DNA of 64,000 nucleotides from Staphylococcus sp. M0911 (GTDB lineage Bacteria; Bacillota; Bacilli; Staphylococcales; Staphylococcaceae), in contig NZ_CP022881.1 in assembly GCF_003491325.1 (NCBI RefSeq), forward strand, positions 806,001-870,000, read 5' to 3'. Position 1 is the first letter of the stretch; every line of letters starts with the position of its first letter. The position numbers were made by a program, and so were the translations under genes. Below, piece after piece: positions 61,323 to 64,000 of the stretch. Below the pieces are notes generated by a model, which did not search any database, was not told the origin of the DNA, and saw only the letters and a program-made list of their open reading frames with translations.

Positions 61323-63115
61323 TAATATCCCTCCATCTCGTTATTAGCTTTGCCACTAGGAATCATTGGATTAACTGGCTCAATTGGAGAGATACGAACT
61401 TCAATAAGGGCAGGTCCTTCATAATTAAATGCTTCATCAAGTTTAGATTTAAGTTGATTTGGTTGATCAATTAAGAATCCTTTGACGCCATATGCTTCAG
61501 CCATTTTTATGAAATCGGGTTGATCATTAAATACTGAATGTGAAAAACGTTGATTAAAGAACTTATCTTGCCACTGTTTAACCATGCCTAATGTACCGTT
61601 ATTAATGAGGACAATTTTAATGTTTAAGTCATATTCTGGTAAAAGTGCCATCTCTTGATTCGTCATTTGGAATCCGCCATCTCCGACAAAACAAACAACT
61701 GTTTTATCTGGTGAAGCGAGTTGTGCACCAATTGCAGATGGAATACCGAATCCCATCGTACCAAGACCTCCACTAGTAACCCATTGACTGTGACTTTTGA
61801 ATGGATAGAATTGAGCTGCCCACATTTGATGTTGACCAACATCTGTTGTGACAATAGCATCACCATTTGTGATTTTACCAATATATTCAATAGCCTCTTG
61901 TGGCTTACAAAAGATGTCTTTATCATCTTTTTCATATTTAAATGGGTGATTGGATTTGTTTGATTGACAGTATTGTAACCATTCATCGTGTGATGGAACA
62001 TTAATTTGAGAAGCTTCAAGTTGTTCTAATACATTTTTACAATCTGCAACGATACCTAAATCAGTGGCTATGATTTTATTGATTTCTGATGGATCAATAT
62101 CTACATGAACCACTTTAGCATTAGGTGCAAAATCATCTGGTTTACTGGCGAGTCGATCATCAAAACGACTACCTAAGTTAATTAATAAATCACACTCGGT
62201 TAATGCCATATTACTTGCGTATGAACCATGCATACCTCCCATACCTAAGAATAGGGGATGTTCGTATGGAATAGCCCCGAGCCCTAACAGTGTTGTGACA
62301 GTTGGAATTTGATGTTGAGTAACAAATTGAGTCAGTAATTCATTGGATTTTGAATGATTGACACCAGCACCTGCTAAAATTAAAGGCTTTTTAGAATGAT
62401 TTAAATATTTAACTAACGTGTTAATATCATTTGATTTAGCTACAGTATTAACTTGATAACCTGGTAAATCGATATGGTCAGATAGACCCACATTGGTAGA
62501 TAATACGCCCATATCCTTAGGGAAATCTACGACTACCGGACCTTTTCTACCAGAATTAGCTACGTGGAAAGCTTCGTGAACGATTCTAGGAATATCTTCA
62601 ACTTTTTTTACTTGATAATTTTGTTTAGTAATAGGAGCGGTCATTGATAATAAATCTGCTTCTTGGAAAGCATCTTTACCGATACCTGGTGTCGCTACTT
62701 GTCCTGTAAAGACTACTAATGGTAATGAATCACTATGAGCGTCAGTAATACCTGTAATAGCATTTGTAGCTCCAGGACCACTTGTTACAACAACCACACC
62801 AGTTTTACCAGAAATTCGTGCATATCCTTCAGCAGCGTGTGTTGCACCTTGCTCATGTCTTGCTAAAATATGTTTAATTTTACCATCATAAAATGTGTCA
62901 TATAGAGGTAATACGGCACCACCTGGATAACCAAAGATAAAATCGACATCTTCATTTTGAAGTGCTTCAACTAATATTTCAGAACCAGGACGCATCTCAT
63001 TTATAGTCTGACTCTTCATATATTCAGGTTTGCTAGATTCAGCAACTTTCATGGTATCTACAGGTTGGTTCGACGTTGCTGTATTATGTTCTGACATATC
63101 ACTAAGTTTAGTCAT
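61322..63115 (-). CDS. ilvB: acetolactate synthase large (catalytic) subunit
   Basis: Thiamine-diphosphate enzyme making acetolactate or acetohydroxybutyrate; 597 residues. The catalytic Glu is in ILARHEQGATHAAEGYAR; the ThDP-binding motif is GDGGFQMTNQE...NNGTLGMVKQWQ; the FAD segment lies in the middle. The extra N-terminus (about 1-35, polar) before NEMRPGSEILVEAL varies among species. I chose the ATG at 63115 with TAGGAG upstream; an alternative ATG is at 63097. Confidence 0.94.
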   Translation of the reverse strand: MTKLSDMSEHNTATSNQPVDTMKVAESSKPEYMKSQTINEMRPGSEILVEALQNEDVDFIFGYPGGAVLPLYDTFYDGKIKHILARHEQGATHAAEGYARISGKTGVVVVTSGPGATNAITGITDAHSDSLPLVVFTGQVATPGIGKDAFQEADLLSMTAPITKQNYQVKKVEDIPRIVHEAFHVANSGRKGPVVVDFPKDMGVLSTNVGLSDHIDLPGYQVNTVAKSNDINTLVKYLNHSKKPLILAGAGVNHSKSNELLTQFVTQHQIPTVTTLLGLGAIPYEHPLFLGMGGMHGSYASNMALTECDLLINLGSRFDDRLASKPDDFAPNAKVVHVDIDPSEINKIIATDLGIVADCKNVLEQLEASQINVPSHDEWLQYCQSNKSNHPFKYEKDDKDIFCKPQEAIEYIGKITNGDAIVTTDVGQHQMWAAQFYPFKSHSQWVTSGGLGTMGFGIPSAIGAQLASPDKTVVCFVGDGGFQMTNQEMALLPEYDLNIKIVLINNGTLGMVKQWQDKFFNQRFSHSVFNDQPDFIKMAEAYGVKGFLIDQPNQLKSKLDEAFNYEGPALIEVRISPIEPVNPMIPSGKANNEMEGY

Positions 63116-63134
63116 TAAAATCAACTCCTATTAT

Positions 63135-64000
63135 TTAGATAAGATTCTCAGGTACTTGCATGATGCCACCAGTATTGGCACTTGTGACTAATGATGTATA
63201 ACGTGCAAGATAACCAGTCTTAACCTTTGCTTTAAATGGTTCTAATTGTTCTCTACGACGATATAATTCCTCTTCAGGTTGATCAACATTAAGTGTACGA
63301 TTTGTTAAATCGATGGTGATTTCATCACCGTCTCGAATAAGTCCGATTGGCCCACCAGATGCTGCTTCAGGAGAAATATGTCCTACTGCAATGCCTCGTG
63401 TTGCACCTGAAAAACGACCATCTGTAATTAATGCTACATCTTTACCTAATCCTCTACCGACAATAGAAGAAGTAGGGGCTAACATTTCAGGCATACCTGG
63501 GCCGCCTTTAGGTCCTTCATATCTGATAACGACCACATGTCCTTCTCGTACTGTATGATTATCAATGGCTTCAACTGCTTCATCATGTGAATTAAAGCAA
63601 ATCGCTTTACCAGTGAATGTTTTAATTGAAGGATCTACACCACCAACTTTGATAACTGCACCTTTAGGAGCCAGGTTACCAAATAAGATAGATAAACCAC
63701 CTTCTTTATCATATGGCTTCTCAAGCGAATGGATAACATCAAAGTTTTTAATTTCTTTACCTTCATTATTTTCTCGTAAAGTTTTTCCAGTGACTGTGAT
63801 TCTATCTGGATGTAAGGTACCTTCTTTTTTCATTAATTCATTGATAATTGCTGGAACGCCACCTGCTTCGTGAACATCATGCATTGAGTATGAAGAACTT
63901 GGAGCAATTTTAGATAAGTAAGGTGTTTTTTTAGCGACTTCATTAATACGTTCCAAATCATATTCAATACCAGCTTCGTTAGCAATTGCTAATGTGTGTA
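63135..64000 (-). CDS. ilvD: dihydroxy-acid dehydratase, C-terminal part
   Basis: Fe-S enzyme of branched-chain amino acid synthesis; only the last 288 residues or so are in the window, the 5' part being beyond 64000. The visible C-terminal swivel domain includes [44 protein letters not shown] and [21 protein letters not shown]. The frame is open across the window edge ([19 protein letters not shown]). It is first or near-first in the operon; any leader T-box or main CodY site would be outside. Confidence 0.96.
   Translation of the reverse strand, partial: HTLAIANEAGIEYDLERINEVAKKTPYLSKIAPSSSYSMHDVHEAGGVPAIINELMKKEGTLHPDRITVTGKTLRENNEGKEIKNFDVIHSLEKPYDKEGGLSILFGNLAPKGAVIKVGGVDPSIKTFTGKAICFNSHDEAVEAIDNHTVREGHVVVIRYEGPKGGPGMPEMLAPTSSIVGRGLGKDVALITDGRFSGATRGIAVGHISPEAASGGPIGLIRDGDEITIDLTNRTLNVDQPEEELYRRREQLEPFKAKVKTGYLARYTSLVTSANTGGIMQVPENLI

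Overview
The window is a low-GC chromosomal segment from a Staphylococcus. The supports are the complete rsbU-rsbV-rsbW-sigB cluster behind mazEF, the staphylococcal order of the atp, thi, murF and ilv-leu blocks, protein sequences that read as close relatives of S. aureus proteins, and a staphylococcal 16S rRNA. From memory, the 16S variable regions look most like S. lugdunensis or a close coagulase-negative relative; I could not check this by alignment. No phage, insertion sequence, integrase or CRISPR array is visible. This is core chromosome, and the surprises are small lesions, regulatory structures and rRNA-derived repeats rather than a new cassette.

Layout. 0-12.3 kb (+): 5'-truncated murZ, an HxlR/DUF24 redox-type regulator, an aldehyde dehydrogenase, rho, rpmE2, then tdk-prfA-prmC, the Sua5-type threonylcarbamoyl-AMP synthase, a YwlE/PtpB-type phosphatase, ywlG, glyA (damaged) and upp. 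12.3-20.4 kb (+): mnaA and the ATP synthase operon atpIBEFHAGDC. 20.5-23.7 kb: a DUF1146 protein, murA, fabZ, ywpF-like (-) and an ssb paralogue. 24.0-27.1 kb (+): TPP riboswitch and tenA (damaged)-thiD-thiM-thiE. 27.2-32.7 kb: yidC, an HD phosphohydrolase (-), cardiolipin synthase (-), csoR-csoZ, a 45-aa ORF and rodA (-). 33.0-41.6 kb (+): ddl-murF, cshA, three PH-domain (YdbS/YdbT type) membrane proteins, acpS and alr. 41.7-48.0 kb (+): mazEF, rsbUVW-sigB, tex and a SprT-like protein. 48.1-53.7 kb (+): an rRNA operon with tandem promoters, tRNA-Leu(GAG), tRNA-Gly(TCC), 16S, 23S and 5S. 53.6-54.1 kb: a duplicated rrn terminator region enclosing a fragment of a second 5S gene. 54.1-64.0 kb (-): ilvD (partial)-ilvB-ilvN-ilvC-leuA-leuB-leuC-leuD-ilvA, convergent with the rrn operon.

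How the genes fit together. Cell-wall precursor genes recur: murZ and murA (first committed step, two paralogues), ddl and murF (D-Ala-D-Ala and its ligation), alr (D-Ala) and rodA (polymerisation). MnaA supplies ManNAc precursors for teichoic acid linkage and capsule. The mazEF-sigB block is the general stress switch, and a sigma-B promoter ahead of rsbV gives autoregulation. The ilv-leu operon makes branched-chain amino acids and carries a CodY-like box ahead of ilvC.

Main points for follow-up: (1) glyA has lost its expected ATG (AGG instead) and has an in-frame TAA at codon 385 of 412; (2) tenA has an in-frame TAA at codon 191 of 229, removing the end that carries a conserved catalytic Glu; (3) a 5S rRNA fragment lies between two copies of the rrn terminator and trailer; (4) a hairpin follows atpE, and a three-codon mini-ORF abuts the atpF start.
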